Assembly (NCBI GenBank): GCA_002428265.1
Contig: DIUR01000024.1
Coordinates: 72,000 to 135,999 of the forward strand
Length of the DNA: 64,000 nt
Source: Bacteriovoracaceae bacterium UBA6153
GTDB lineage: Bacteria; Bdellovibrionota; Bacteriovoracia; Bacteriovoracales; Bacteriovoracaceae
Direction: 5' to 3'
Under the pieces are notes generated by a model, which ran no database searches, was not told the DNA's origin, and worked only from the letters and a program-made list of their open reading frames with translations. A program made the translations under genes and the position numbers. Below are positions 49,809-59,015 of this stretch, one piece after another. The first letter of the stretch is position 1, and each line of letters begins with the position of its first letter.

Positions 49809-51653
49809 ATGCGCATATTTAAATTTTCGCTGCTTTCTATTCTCACACTTCTTATCTCTTGTTCACAGATGCCTGTGAGCCATCATAATTCTACCGCTAA
49901 GGTAAAAGAGTTTAATCCCGGTGCAGAATTGGGAATTAAAGGTGCAGAGCTTAAAGAGATGGTGGAGAGTGCTATTAAGGCAGGGCCAAAAGCTGCTGAG
50001 TTTTTGGCGACAGATTTATTTATTAAAGCAAACGACGCTTCAATGAGAGGAGACTTTCAAACAGCGGGTAGAGTGTTTAGGGCCGTGGCAGAACTTCAGC
50101 CCGAAGATGCCTATGTAAAGAGAAAACTGGCCTTCGAACTTATTCGTTCGGGAGAGCTTAAAGAAGCAGAAAAAATTCTGGAAGCTGTTTTTAAAAAATC
50201 AGAAGGAAAAGACGATACAGTCGGCCTTATATTAGCAAGTGTTTATTCTTCTCTTGAAAAGCCAAAAGAAGCACGTATGACTTACCAGCGCTTGCTTGCA
50301 GTTAATCCTGAATCGGAAGAGGCTTGTTTATACCTGTCTCGTTCATATGTAGCAGAGAAGCTTTTTAAAGAAGCTCACGCGCTATTAGCAAGTTGTGAAA
50401 ACAAAGCATCTGACAACCCAGTTTTCTCTTTTTACAGAGGAAGAGTGGAGTACGACAGAGGAAATAAAACTCAGGCTAAAATATTCTTTGAAAAATCTTT
50501 AAAAATTGATCCAACTTATGCACAATCTGCTTTGGCCATTGGTGCTTTGTATGAAGAAAAAGAAAACTTCAATGCAGCTTTAAAAATTTATAAAGACTTT
50601 ATTGCAGATGAAAATAACAGCACTAATACTCAGGTTCTTTCTAGAATTGTGACAATCATGTTCTCGATGGAGAAAAATGCTGAAGTTATTCCATACGCTG
50701 AGACATTAAGCTCATTAGATAACTCAGATCTAAATCTTAAAGTAAGACTTGGTCTTCTTTATTCTGATGTAGAGCGCTTTGATGAAGCTACTAAACTTTT
50801 TGTAGATGTTTTAGAAGTCGTACCAGATTCAGATAAAGTTCTTTATTACCTAGGTGCTTTAAAGCAACAGGCTAATAATCCTCTAGAGGCCATTCAATAT
50901 TTTAAACGTATTACAGTAACCAGTCCTCTTTACGGAGATGCTGGTCTTCAAATTGGGCAGGTTTTGAGTTCTGTTGCCAGAGAAGATTTTGTTCAAGGGA
51001 AAAAAGAGAGAATGGGCGAGTTTAACAACTTCGTTGAAAATCGCGTGAAAGAAAACCCTGAAATGCAAATTGAATTAAAAATGCTTCAGGCAAGCTTCTT
51101 TGAAGACACGTTCCAGTATAAAAATGCCATTACGACATTGGTAGAATTAAAAACTCACAAGAATTTTACAGAAAGCCATAGCTACTACCTGGCTTCAATT
51201 TTAGAAAAAGATGGGCAGTTTTTAGAGGCGAGACATTTAGTTCAGGCCATCGTGGATAAAGATCCAAACAATGCTCATGCTTTAAATTTTCTTGGGTATT
51301 CTTATTTAGAAAGAAATGAAAAACTAGATAAGGCCTTTGAATATATTTCTAAGGCCGTCTCTCTTAAGCCGGAAGATGGATATATTAGAGACTCACTAGC
51401 ATGGTATTTTTATCAGACTGGCAAATTTCAAGAAGCTTTAGTGGAAGCTAAAAAGGCCATTGAATTAGTCAAAGGTGACCTAACGATTACGAAGCACCTC
51501 GGAATGATTTATCAGCGTCTTCGCGCCTATGATAAGGCGAAGGTTTATTTAACCGAAGCCCTAAAAAACGCGCAAGTGCAATCAGAGCGAGATGACGTAT
51601 TAAAAATCTTAGAAGAAGTAGAAAAAGGCAGATTACCAGCATCCGTTCCTTAG
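49809..51653 (+). CDS. TPR-repeat lipoprotein
   Basis: 614 residues. Signal peptide MRIFKFSLLSILTLLISCSQM with lipobox LISC. The mature protein is a TPR solenoid: repeated A/G-Y and P-D patterns every 34 residues, such as GDFQTAGRVFRAVAELQPEDA, KPKEARMTYQRLLAVNPESEE, GNKTQAKIFFEKSLKIDPTYA, ERFDEATKLFVDVLEVVPDSD, PLEAIQYFKRI, GQFLEARHLVQAIVDKDPNNA and GKFQEALVEAKKAIELV, at least ten units. It is an outer-membrane or periplasmic scaffold of the kind found in biogenesis and secretion machines. No clear ribosome binding site; a palindrome precedes the start. The lipoprotein frame beginning inside its end is probably coupled. Confidence 0.85.
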   Translation: MRIFKFSLLSILTLLISCSQMPVSHHNSTAKVKEFNPGAELGIKGAELKEMVESAIKAGPKAAEFLATDLFIKANDASMRGDFQTAGRVFRAVAELQPEDAYVKRKLAFELIRSGELKEAEKILEAVFKKSEGKDDTVGLILASVYSSLEKPKEARMTYQRLLAVNPESEEACLYLSRSYVAEKLFKEAHALLASCENKASDNPVFSFYRGRVEYDRGNKTQAKIFFEKSLKIDPTYAQSALAIGALYEEKENFNAALKIYKDFIADENNSTNTQVLSRIVTIMFSMEKNAEVIPYAETLSSLDNSDLNLKVRLGLLYSDVERFDEATKLFVDVLEVVPDSDKVLYYLGALKQQANNPLEAIQYFKRITVTSPLYGDAGLQIGQVLSSVAREDFVQGKKERMGEFNNFVENRVKENPEMQIELKMLQASFFEDTFQYKNAITTLVELKTHKNFTESHSYYLASILEKDGQFLEARHLVQAIVDKDPNNAHALNFLGYSYLERNEKLDKAFEYISKAVSLKPEDGYIRDSLAWYFYQTGKFQEALVEAKKAIELVKGDLTITKHLGMIYQRLRAYDKAKVYLTEALKNAQVQSERDDVLKILEEVEKGRLPASVP

Positions 51654-52249
51654 GATGGTGCGCGCTACTACTACTTGTTTCATCTTGTGCCACTGGGCCA
51701 TCAGTTAAAACTGACCAGGCCTTAGAATTTAAGAAAATTTGTGTTGAAGGCAGTGGTAAGGGGCGCATTGAGCTCCTTACTACTAAACATACTTTTTCTT
51801 ATGAATCTCAAATGGACAGGCGTAATAATAAGTTTGATTTAGTTTTAGACTTTGCCGTTATTGGAGAGAGACAACTTGAACTCTCTCTTGATCCTGAACT
51901 CGTCAATCGTACAATTAAAAATTCTGAGATTACTGAGCTGTTAAATGATCAGCTAGGTGAGAGAGCAGATAAAAAAAGAATCGCCAAAGCTATCGAAGAG
52001 TTTTTTGTTTTCTCATCAGATTTTATGCGCTCAAAAGCCGCTGGCATTTATCCTAAACATTTTTCCTCATCGTTTAGTGATGGTCATTTTATTTTGGAGA
52101 GGAGCACACCGACTTATAGGTTTGTCGTAGATAGTTATGGAGCAAATTCTAACTTCTATGAAAGAATCGTCTTCAAAATCTTCATCAAAGACCTATCTTC
52201 CAATGCCATTTTGACACTGTTTTTAGTCCCTCAATCTTGTGATGTGTAA
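51632..52249 (+). CDS. Lipoprotein with apparent non-ATG start
   Basis: The only ATG in this frame (51812) gives 145 residues with no signal and no ribosome binding site. Upstream, the same frame reads RSLGWCALLLLVSSCATGPS and on without a stop, an evident lipoprotein signal peptide with lipobox VSSC. The frame is closed by a TGA at 51593 and contains no ATG, GTG or TTG, only ATT (51599, 51632) or ATC (51641). I give ATT 51632 as start; AAGG at 51625-51628 is close before it. The product is about 205 residues: a lipoprotein with a charged alpha/beta domain, family unknown. The gene overlaps the TPR gene's end by 22 bases. A sequencing error or unusual initiation could explain it. Confidence 0.5.
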   Translation: MTSIRSLGWCALLLLVSSCATGPSVKTDQALEFKKICVEGSGKGRIELLTTKHTFSYESQMDRRNNKFDLVLDFAVIGERQLELSLDPELVNRTIKNSEITELLNDQLGERADKKRIAKAIEEFFVFSSDFMRSKAAGIYPKHFSSSFSDGHFILERSTPTYRFVVDSYGANSNFYERIVFKIFIKDLSSNAILTLFLVPQSCDV

Positions 52250-52255
52250 GATACG

Positions 52256-52273
52256 CGTTAGTATCGTAACGCA
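52256..52273. other. Hairpin without T-run after the lipoprotein gene
   Basis: GCGTTA-GTATCG-TAACGC, perfect 6-bp arms starting seven bases after the stop, followed by ATTAAAAAAAAA and not by T. It overlaps a second possible pairing GATAC/GTATC. It does not meet terminator criteria on either strand. Confidence 0.4.
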
Positions 52274-52366
52274 TTAAAAAAAAATCCCAAAAAAAATGAC
52301 AAATGCAGAGAATCATAGATATAAATAAAAGTCCGACAATTCTAATTTGTTAATCGAGGTTTTTAA

Positions 52367-54124
52367 ATGAAAATGCGAAACATTCTATTGGTGATGACTA
52401 TGGTCATTACTACTCTTTTAACTGGCTGTGCAAAGAAGCAAGATGCTAGTGAACGCGTACTTAATATCGTAAGTCCCGCGGAGATTAAAGGGTTTGATCC
52501 TATTATGGCCGACGATCTTTACTCTGGTAGAGAGATTGGAAAAATTTACGAAGGTCTACTAGCGTATCACTGGTTAAAAGTTCCTTACGAACTTGTTCCA
52601 AACCTTGCGGAAGCAATGCCTGAAGTTTCAAAAGATGGAATCACATATACATTTAAACTAAGAAAAGGAGTTGTGTTTCAAGACGACGCTGCTTTCCCGA
52701 ATGGAAAAGGTAGAGAAGTTGAAGCATCTGACTTTGTTTATTCTATTAAACGTCTTGCAGATTCTAAGAGTCAGGCAAACGGATGGTGGATCCTTGATGG
52801 AAAACTTAAAGGCTTAAATGAGTGGCGCGATAAAAATGAAAAACTTCCAGTAACAAACTATGCGGAAGAAGTTGAAGGTCTAAGAGCTGTAGACAAATAT
52901 ACACTTGAGTTCAAACTTGCTAAGCCATTCCCACAATTCTTATACGCCCTTGCAATGGGATTCACTTCTGTTGTTTCAAAAGAAGTTGTAGAAAAATACG
53001 GAAAAGAATTTATCAATCACCCGGTTGGAACTGGACCATATATTCTTCCAAAATTCGATCAGGGAAAAAGAATCACTTATACAAAGAACCCAACTTTCAG
53101 AGAAAAATTCTACCCGTCTGATGCTTCTCCTGAACTTAAAGGACTTCTTGGCGACGCTGGAAAGAGACTTCCACTTGTCGACAAAATCGTTGTTCACGTA
53201 ATGGTTGAATCACAACCAGCATGGTTAAAGTTTAACAAAGGTGAACTAGACTATTACTCAATTCCAAAAGATAACTTTGCTTCTGCAATCAAGAACAACA
53301 CTCTTGCTCCTGATTTATCTGCAAAAGGAATCAACCTGATCATCGCTCCTCAATTGGATCTGACGTACACAGGGTTTAACTTTGATAACAAGCTTTTCCA
53401 CAATGTTAAGTTAAGAAGAGCTATGGCACTTGCTTTTGACGAAGCTAAGAGTAACGAGCTTTTCTATAACAATACATCTTTCTCAGCACAGGGACCTGTT
53501 CCTCCTGGGATTGCTGGAAACATTAAAGATTACAAAAATCCATACAAGGGACCAAACCTAGAAGCTGCTAAAAAAATGCTAGCTGAAGCTGGTTACCCGG
53601 ATGGAAAAGGACTACCAGAAATTCTTTACGATATTCCTGATTCAACAACATCACGTCAAAGTGGTGAGTTCTTCCAAAAGCAAATGGAACAAATTGGAAT
53701 CAAGATCAAGATCTCAGCTTCACCATGGCCAGAGTTCCAAGCTAAGCTTAAGAAGAGAGGCGGACAAATGTTTGGTCTAGCATGGGGAGCAGATTACCCG
53801 GATGCTGAAAACTTTTTACAACTTTTCTACGGTCCAAACAGTTCACCAGGATCTAACAGCACGAACTACAATAACCCTGAGTTCAATAAGCAATTTGAAG
53901 CTGCAGTAATGATGCAAGATTCTCCAGCGAGAACTGCTGCATACGAAAAGTTAAACAAGTTCTTAGCAGAAGAAGTTGTTGTAATCTTCAACATGCACAG
54001 ACAAGCTTATACTCTTCAGCAAGGATGGCTAAAAAATTACCACAACAGTGATTTAAGCCACGACAGCTACCAGTATCTAGATCTTGATACTGCTAAAAAA
54101 GAAGAAATGTTAAAGAAGTTTTAA
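52367..54124 (+). CDS. Oligopeptide/dipeptide ABC transporter, substrate-binding lipoprotein
   Basis: 585 residues. Lipoprotein signal MKMRNILLVMTMVITTLLTGCAKK (lipobox LTGC). The mature part is a solute-binding protein family 5 (PF00496) domain: LNIVSPAEIKGFDPIMADD, YEGLLAYHW, EAMPEVSKDGITYTFKLRKGVVFQD, ASDFVYSIKRLADS, NHPVGTGPYIL, LDLTYTGFNFDNKLFHNVKLRRAMALAFD and AEAGYPDGKGLPEI. It captures peptides in the periplasm for the permease encoded next. It is the first of five genes in order (OppA-B-C-D-F type). GAGG lies about eight bases before the ATG. Oligopeptide versus dipeptide specificity cannot be told. Confidence 0.92.
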   Translation: MKMRNILLVMTMVITTLLTGCAKKQDASERVLNIVSPAEIKGFDPIMADDLYSGREIGKIYEGLLAYHWLKVPYELVPNLAEAMPEVSKDGITYTFKLRKGVVFQDDAAFPNGKGREVEASDFVYSIKRLADSKSQANGWWILDGKLKGLNEWRDKNEKLPVTNYAEEVEGLRAVDKYTLEFKLAKPFPQFLYALAMGFTSVVSKEVVEKYGKEFINHPVGTGPYILPKFDQGKRITYTKNPTFREKFYPSDASPELKGLLGDAGKRLPLVDKIVVHVMVESQPAWLKFNKGELDYYSIPKDNFASAIKNNTLAPDLSAKGINLIIAPQLDLTYTGFNFDNKLFHNVKLRRAMALAFDEAKSNELFYNNTSFSAQGPVPPGIAGNIKDYKNPYKGPNLEAAKKMLAEAGYPDGKGLPEILYDIPDSTTSRQSGEFFQKQMEQIGIKIKISASPWPEFQAKLKKRGGQMFGLAWGADYPDAENFLQLFYGPNSSPGSNSTNYNNPEFNKQFEAAVMMQDSPARTAAYEKLNKFLAEEVVVIFNMHRQAYTLQQGWLKNYHNSDLSHDSYQYLDLDTAKKEEMLKKF

Positions 54125-54143
54125 TTTTACTTTGGATTTATAA

Positions 54144-55085
54144 ATGAATTTGTATTCCTATATTTTGCGCAGACTCCTTTACGTCATCCCAGTACTACTG
54201 GGAGTCTGCTTTTTGATTTTTATTATTTTTAACGTCGTGGCCCCTGATCCGGCCTATCTTCTATTAGGAAGACACGCGACAATTGAGCAGATCGCCACTC
54301 TTCACAGAGAGCTGGGAATTGACCGCCCGTTTTGGGAGCAGTACCTGGCCGTTGTAAAGACTGCTTTTACTTTTGACTTTGGTTACTCATGGTCATCAAA
54401 GCAACAGATCTGGGAAATGATTAAAGCAGGAGCAGGGCCTTCTCTATCGATCACGGTTCCACTTTTTGTTATTACAAATACAATCGCCATTTCAATTGCA
54501 TTACTTGTATCTTTTTACCGTGGAAAGTTTATCGATAAAGCTGTGCTACTTATCTCGATTGCGATGATGAGTATTTCAAGCTTAGCGTACATTCTTTTCG
54601 GTCAGTACTTTTTTGCATACAAGCTTGGGCTTTTTGAAATCTCTGGTTATGAACCAGGATTCCCTCACTTCATCCCTTACGTTATTCTTCCTATTATTCT
54701 TTATGTTGCTATCAGCTGGGGACCTGACACGAGATTTTATCGTTCAGTTATCCTTGATGAAGTTTATCAAGACTATGTAAGAACAGCGCGAGCTAAAGGT
54801 GTGGGCGAGTTGAGCATCATGTTCAAACACGTTTTAAAGAATGCGATGATTCCCATCCTGACTTATGTAATTATTCAAATTCCTTTTTTAATTTTAGGAC
54901 TTTTACTTGCTGAAGCTTTCTTCAGTATTCCAGGCCTTGGCGGGATTACAATTAAGGCCATCAACACAAGTGACTTCCCGGTTATTAAAGCCATGACAAT
55001 TTTAAGTGCGGTTGGATTCATCATCTTCGGTGTTATCACAGACGTTTTATACACTGTCGTAGACCCACGCATGAGACTTAAGTAG
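54144..55085 (+). CDS. Peptide ABC transporter permease (OppB/DppB type)
   Basis: 313 residues with about six transmembrane helices. Typical N-terminus YILRRLLYVIPVLLGVCFLIFIIFNVVAPDPA and TIEQIATLHRELGIDRPFWEQYLAVV. The inner-membrane EAA loop reads YVRTARAKGVGELSIMFKHVLKNAMIPILTYV (about 212-243), with the C-terminal VDPRMRLK. It pairs with the next gene to form the channel. It begins 19 bases after the binding-protein gene. Confidence 0.93.
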   Translation: MNLYSYILRRLLYVIPVLLGVCFLIFIIFNVVAPDPAYLLLGRHATIEQIATLHRELGIDRPFWEQYLAVVKTAFTFDFGYSWSSKQQIWEMIKAGAGPSLSITVPLFVITNTIAISIALLVSFYRGKFIDKAVLLISIAMMSISSLAYILFGQYFFAYKLGLFEISGYEPGFPHFIPYVILPIILYVAISWGPDTRFYRSVILDEVYQDYVRTARAKGVGELSIMFKHVLKNAMIPILTYVIIQIPFLILGLLLAEAFFSIPGLGGITIKAINTSDFPVIKAMTILSAVGFIIFGVITDVLYTVVDPRMRLK

Positions 55086-55095
55086 GAAATTATTA

Positions 55096-55995
55096 ATGAC
55101 AACAGCAACTGAAACTATGAACCTGACGGTTCCAAAAAAACAAAAAGCATCTAAGTCTTTATGGCAGCATGCTTTTAGCACTATTGTTAAAGACAAGCTC
55201 GCTTGTACGGCCTTAATTGTAGTGGCCATTTATTTCTTTATCGCTTTGATGACATTTTTAGGAATCATTGCAAATGACTGGGGCGCGACTGTCGGTCCTT
55301 CTTATGCTGAGCCAAGTGCTGACTATATTTTTGGAACAGATATCTTCGGAAGAAGTGTTTTTCTAAAGATGATTAAAGGTGCTGAAACAGCTGTCGCAAT
55401 CGGACTTGTAACTTCTGCCATCTCACTTGTTATCGGTACAACTCTTGGAGCTCTTGCTGGATACTTCGGTGGCCTGATTGATGAACTCGTTGTTTGGTTT
55501 TACACAACGTTCTCATCAATTCCATTCATCATGCTTTTAGTTGCTATCGCTTTCATTATGGGTAAAGGAACTTCAACGGTATTTATCTCTTTAGGGGTAA
55601 CGAGCTGGGTTGGTTTATGTCGTATTGTCCGCGGTGAAGTTATGAAGCATAAAGACCGTGAATATTCACAAGCGGCAAGTGCATTAGGTGCTGGTCACTT
55701 AAGAAAAATTTTCAAACATATTCTTCCAAATATTTCTCACGTTTTGATTATTAACTTTTCATTAACGTTTGAGTCGGCAATTAAAGCTGAAGTTATTCTT
55801 TCTTACTTAGGGCTTGGAGTTCAAGGCCGTCCTAGTTGGGGAACAATGATTGATGATTCAAAGCTGGAATTAGCAAGAGGAGTCTGGTGGCAATTAGGTG
55901 CTGCAACTCTGGCGATGTTTATCATCGTTCTTGCCTTTAATATTTTAGGAGATGCTCTTCGTGATGCTCTCGATCCGAAATTGAAAGGAAAATAA
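55096..55995 (+). CDS. Peptide ABC transporter permease (OppC/DppC type)
   Basis: 299 residues. An N-terminal cytoplasmic tail precedes the first helix (ACTALIVVAIYFFIALMTFLGII), then FGTDIFGRSVFLKMIKGAETAVAIGL, typical of OppC. The EAA loop is REYSQAASALGAGHLRKIFKHILPNISHVLII. ILSYLGLGVQGRPSWGTMIDDSK is also characteristic. Partner of the OppB-like permease, 10 bases after it and one base before the OppD-like gene. Confidence 0.93.
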   Translation: MTTATETMNLTVPKKQKASKSLWQHAFSTIVKDKLACTALIVVAIYFFIALMTFLGIIANDWGATVGPSYAEPSADYIFGTDIFGRSVFLKMIKGAETAVAIGLVTSAISLVIGTTLGALAGYFGGLIDELVVWFYTTFSSIPFIMLLVAIAFIMGKGTSTVFISLGVTSWVGLCRIVRGEVMKHKDREYSQAASALGAGHLRKIFKHILPNISHVLIINFSLTFESAIKAEVILSYLGLGVQGRPSWGTMIDDSKLELARGVWWQLGAATLAMFIIVLAFNILGDALRDALDPKLKGK

Positions 55996-55996
55996 A

Positions 55997-57013
55997 ATGT
56001 CTGAAAAAATTTTGGAAGTTAAAGACCTTGTCGTTGAGTTTAAAACTGACCGCGGAACTATTAAGGCCGTTAATGGTGTTAACTTTGATGTCTTTAAAGG
56101 TAAAACTGTTGGGATCGTAGGAGAGTCAGGATCAGGGAAATCTGTTTCTGCTCTAGCTATCATGGGACTTATTCCTAATCCTCCAGGACGAGTGGCCAGT
56201 GGGCAAATTCTTTTTAACGGAAGAAGTCTGGTGAATATGGAAGCCAGCGAGATGAGAAAAATCCGCGGAAATAAAATCGCGATGATTTTTCAAGAGCCAA
56301 TGACTTCACTAAATCCAGTTTTTACAATTGGAAATCAAATTGAAGAAGTTATTGAACTTCACCAGCCCCAATTATCAAGAAAAGAGCGAGAAGCAAAAGC
56401 AGTAGATATGCTACGTCTTGTAGGAATCCCTTCACCTGAAAAAAGAGTAAAGGAATACCCTCACCAATTATCTGGTGGGATGAGACAAAGAGTTATGATC
56501 GCGATCGCACTTTCATGTGAGCCGGATGTTTTGATTGCAGATGAGCCGACAACGGCTCTCGATGTAACGATTCAAGCTCAGATTTTAGAGCTGATGAAAA
56601 AACTTCAAAAAGAATTGGGAATGGGAATTATCTTAATTACCCACGATCTTGGTGTCGTTGCTGAAACTTGTGACACTGTTGCGGTTATGTACTGCGGACA
56701 AATCGTTGAGACAGCTGACGTAAAAACTTTATTTAACCACCCGAGACACCCGTATACGAAAGGATTGATGGATTCAATTCCATCTTTTGATTCAACGACA
56801 GGGCATAAGAAAGACAGATTAAAAACTATCGAAGGAATGGTACCTTCTCTTTTTGATCTTCCAGCAGGATGTAATTTTCAGGATCGTTGTGTAAACGTGA
56901 CTGAACAATGTCGTGGATCTCTGGGAGAGCCAATGCTTAGAGAGATGGAATTACCTCAGCATAGAGCTGCATGTTTCAACCCTCTTAAGGAATTTGAAGG
57001 AAAAGGTCTATGA
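55997..57013 (+). CDS. Peptide ABC transporter ATP-binding protein (OppD/DppD type)
   Basis: 338 residues. ABC ATPase with Walker A GESGSGKS (about 38-45), Q-loop IFQEPMTSLNPV, signature LSGGMRQRV (about 157-165), Walker B VLIADEPTTALDV, H-loop THDLGVV and the C-terminal oligopeptide/dipeptide domain with PHRHPYTKGL-like RHPYTKGLMDSIP and Cys residues (CNFQDRCVN, CRGS, CFNP), which in this family bind an iron-sulfur cluster. It overlaps the OppF-like gene by four bases (ATGA). Confidence 0.94.
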   Translation: MSEKILEVKDLVVEFKTDRGTIKAVNGVNFDVFKGKTVGIVGESGSGKSVSALAIMGLIPNPPGRVASGQILFNGRSLVNMEASEMRKIRGNKIAMIFQEPMTSLNPVFTIGNQIEEVIELHQPQLSRKEREAKAVDMLRLVGIPSPEKRVKEYPHQLSGGMRQRVMIAIALSCEPDVLIADEPTTALDVTIQAQILELMKKLQKELGMGIILITHDLGVVAETCDTVAVMYCGQIVETADVKTLFNHPRHPYTKGLMDSIPSFDSTTGHKKDRLKTIEGMVPSLFDLPAGCNFQDRCVNVTEQCRGSLGEPMLREMELPQHRAACFNPLKEFEGKGL

Positions 57014-57987
57014 GCGAATATTTATTAGAAGTTAAAAACCTCTCAAAAGTTTTTCCAATAAAAGGCGGACTTCTTGGCCGTGAAATCGGTGCAGTTAAAG
57101 CTGTTAATGATGTTAGCTTCAAGATTAAAAAAGGGGAGACTCTTGGTCTGGTTGGAGAGTCTGGTTGTGGTAAAACAACTCTAGGTCGCTCAATTTTAAG
57201 ATTGATTGAGCCAACTGCCGGTGAAGTTTTATTCGATGGTAAAAATATTGTTGATTTTTCTCCGAGTGAAATGAGAACGATCAGAAGAAAGATGCAGATC
57301 ATTTTTCAAGATCCATATGCTTCTCTAAATCCACGTATGACAATCAGAGATATTCTTTCTGAGCCAATGGATATTCACGAGCTGCACACGAATAAAGAAG
57401 CGAGACAGAAAAGACTGCTTCAACTTCTTTCTCAAGTTCAACTACCACCAGATGCACTTAATAAATACCCTCACGAGTTTTCGGGTGGACAAAGACAACG
57501 TATTTGTATCGCAAGAGCTCTAGCTGTTGAGCCAGAATTTATTGTTTGTGATGAACCTGTTTCAGCTCTGGATGTTTCTGTTCAGGCCCAGGTTGTAAAC
57601 CTTCTAATGGATTTACAAAAAGAGTTGGGTTTAACTTATCTCTTTATTGCCCACGACCTTAAGGTCGTTGAGTATATTTCAAATCGTGTTGCGGTTATGT
57701 ATCTTGGAAACATGGTAGAGGTTGCAGAGTCGTCTGAACTTTATGGGCATGCAAAACACCCTTATACTAAAGCGCTTTTCTCGGCCATTCCACACCCGAC
57801 AACTGAGGGCCGAAAAGATAGAATTATTCTTGAAGGGGATATTCCAAGCCCGATGAATCCTCCATCAGGATGTCACTTCAATCCAAGATGTTGGAATGCT
57901 ACAGATGTATGTCGTGAAAAATTTCCAGGACAAACTCATCACTCAAGTACTCACATGTACCGCTGTTATCATCCTATCTCTAAGTAA
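57010..57987 (+). CDS. Peptide ABC transporter ATP-binding protein (OppF/DppF type)
   Basis: 325 residues. Walker A GESGCGKTT (about 49-57), Q-loop IFQDPYASLNPRMT, signature FSGGQRQRI (about 156-164), Walker B IVCDEPVSALDVSVQAQ, H-loop IAHDLKVV and the C-terminal KHPYTKALFSAIPHP with CHFNPRCWNATDVC. It powers import together with the OppD-like ATPase; their ATP sites form across the heterodimer. Start and stop overlap with oppD (ATGA). It is the last gene of the five; a perfect 12-bp hairpin lies 23 bases on. Confidence 0.94.
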   Translation: MSEYLLEVKNLSKVFPIKGGLLGREIGAVKAVNDVSFKIKKGETLGLVGESGCGKTTLGRSILRLIEPTAGEVLFDGKNIVDFSPSEMRTIRRKMQIIFQDPYASLNPRMTIRDILSEPMDIHELHTNKEARQKRLLQLLSQVQLPPDALNKYPHEFSGGQRQRICIARALAVEPEFIVCDEPVSALDVSVQAQVVNLLMDLQKELGLTYLFIAHDLKVVEYISNRVAVMYLGNMVEVAESSELYGHAKHPYTKALFSAIPHPTTEGRKDRIILEGDIPSPMNPPSGCHFNPRCWNATDVCREKFPGQTHHSSTHMYRCYHPISK

Positions 57988-58010
57988 GATCTCATTTATA
58001 ATTTCATACT

Positions 58011-58039
58011 AATTCGCTTCAGTTTTCCTGAAGCGAATT
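58011..58039. other. Strong hairpin downstream of the peptide transporter operon
   Basis: AATTCGCTTCAG (58011-58022), loop TTTTC, CTGAAGCGAATT (58028-58039), twelve perfect pairs. The bases after it are GGACATTTCTTG, so a normal T-tract is missing. It may stop transcription poorly, protect the mRNA end, or be a protein site. Confidence 0.6.
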
Positions 58040-58127
58040 GGACATTTCTTGTACCAAATATGTTCAACTGTTTTTAATTTATACCGAATAGTTTTATAGG
58101 GAAAGTCCCTGAAAACTAAGGAATACA

Positions 58128-59006
58128 GTGAGCTTTAACTTTAAAGCGATTAAAAACGAAATCCTGTCGCCTGGAAATATTTTTTGGAAAAAAAGATCAG
58201 GTGACCTCGTTCTCATCACACAAAAAGGTGATGTAATTAATCACGACCTCATTCAAAAACTTCAAGATGCTCATCACGATATTGTGATGAACGATCAAAT
58301 TGATCCTCATCAAAGAGATAAGCTAAATAGTATTTATGAAAAATATTGTTCTGAACTTTTAATGAGAGACAAAATAGGATGGCGTGATCAGTTAATTGAG
58401 CTGATGAGAGTTGATTTTATTGTTAATCAAAATTCCCAATTCGAATTTAATCAACTTGCATGGGATTTTTTCTCAACTTTCTCCAATGATGACATTGCTT
58501 CGTTCATTAAAAAAGATAGTGAGTTATTTAAAAGAAATTTAACTATCGCAAGTAATTATGCTTTTACTGCTTTTGTTCTTGGTTATTACGAGCCTAAGTT
58601 TTTAAGCAATCTTTTTACAAAGACTCTATCAAACTTAATGGATCTTGGAAATTCAAGCAATGTTTTAAGCTTAAAAGAGAAAATAGAGTACTTAAGAATG
58701 CAGGATTCATTTCATGAAGATGATTATGAATCAATGAAAGAAATTGCCAATGAAGATTTGCTTTCGTCTACGGTGTTATTTGAAAGATATGACGGGTCAG
58801 GATTAAGAAAAATAAATGCCAGAGAAATGACGGATCTGGAAGTTGTTTTAGTCGCCCTCAATCGTAAGTATGGATTTGAGTTTTCAAGCAGTGAGAATGT
58901 TTTTTTAGAAATAAGTAGAGATAATTTTAATTGTGGGCCTAGGCTTTTGAAAACCCTTCAAAAGCTTCTGGCCAAAAAAGATAAAGAGATTGTGATAGCA
59001 GCATAA
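58128..59006 (+). CDS. Unknown protein, possible degenerate HD-GYP/HDOD-type domain
   Basis: 292 residues; GTG start with AAGGA (58118-58122) six bases upstream. No signal peptide or membrane segment, mostly helical. The first 110 residues are not recognised. The C-terminal part contains LFERYDGSGLRKINAREMTDLEVVLVALNRKYGFEF (about 225-260), which echoes the HD-GYP stretch 'HHERYDGSGYP...' and the helix after it, but the HD ligands upstream are absent (LGYYEPKFLSNLFTK). If related, it is catalytically dead. It is nine bases from the next coiled-coil gene and likely its partner. Confidence 0.5.
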   Translation: MSFNFKAIKNEILSPGNIFWKKRSGDLVLITQKGDVINHDLIQKLQDAHHDIVMNDQIDPHQRDKLNSIYEKYCSELLMRDKIGWRDQLIELMRVDFIVNQNSQFEFNQLAWDFFSTFSNDDIASFIKKDSELFKRNLTIASNYAFTAFVLGYYEPKFLSNLFTKTLSNLMDLGNSSNVLSLKEKIEYLRMQDSFHEDDYESMKEIANEDLLSSTVLFERYDGSGLRKINAREMTDLEVVLVALNRKYGFEFSSSENVFLEISRDNFNCGPRLLKTLQKLLAKKDKEIVIAA

Positions 59007-59015
59007 GGAATTGTT

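Noticed and set aside
51655..51708. Short ATG frame at the end of the TPR gene
   Set aside because: Only 17 codons and not in the lipoprotein frame; kept solely as a possible frameshift source.
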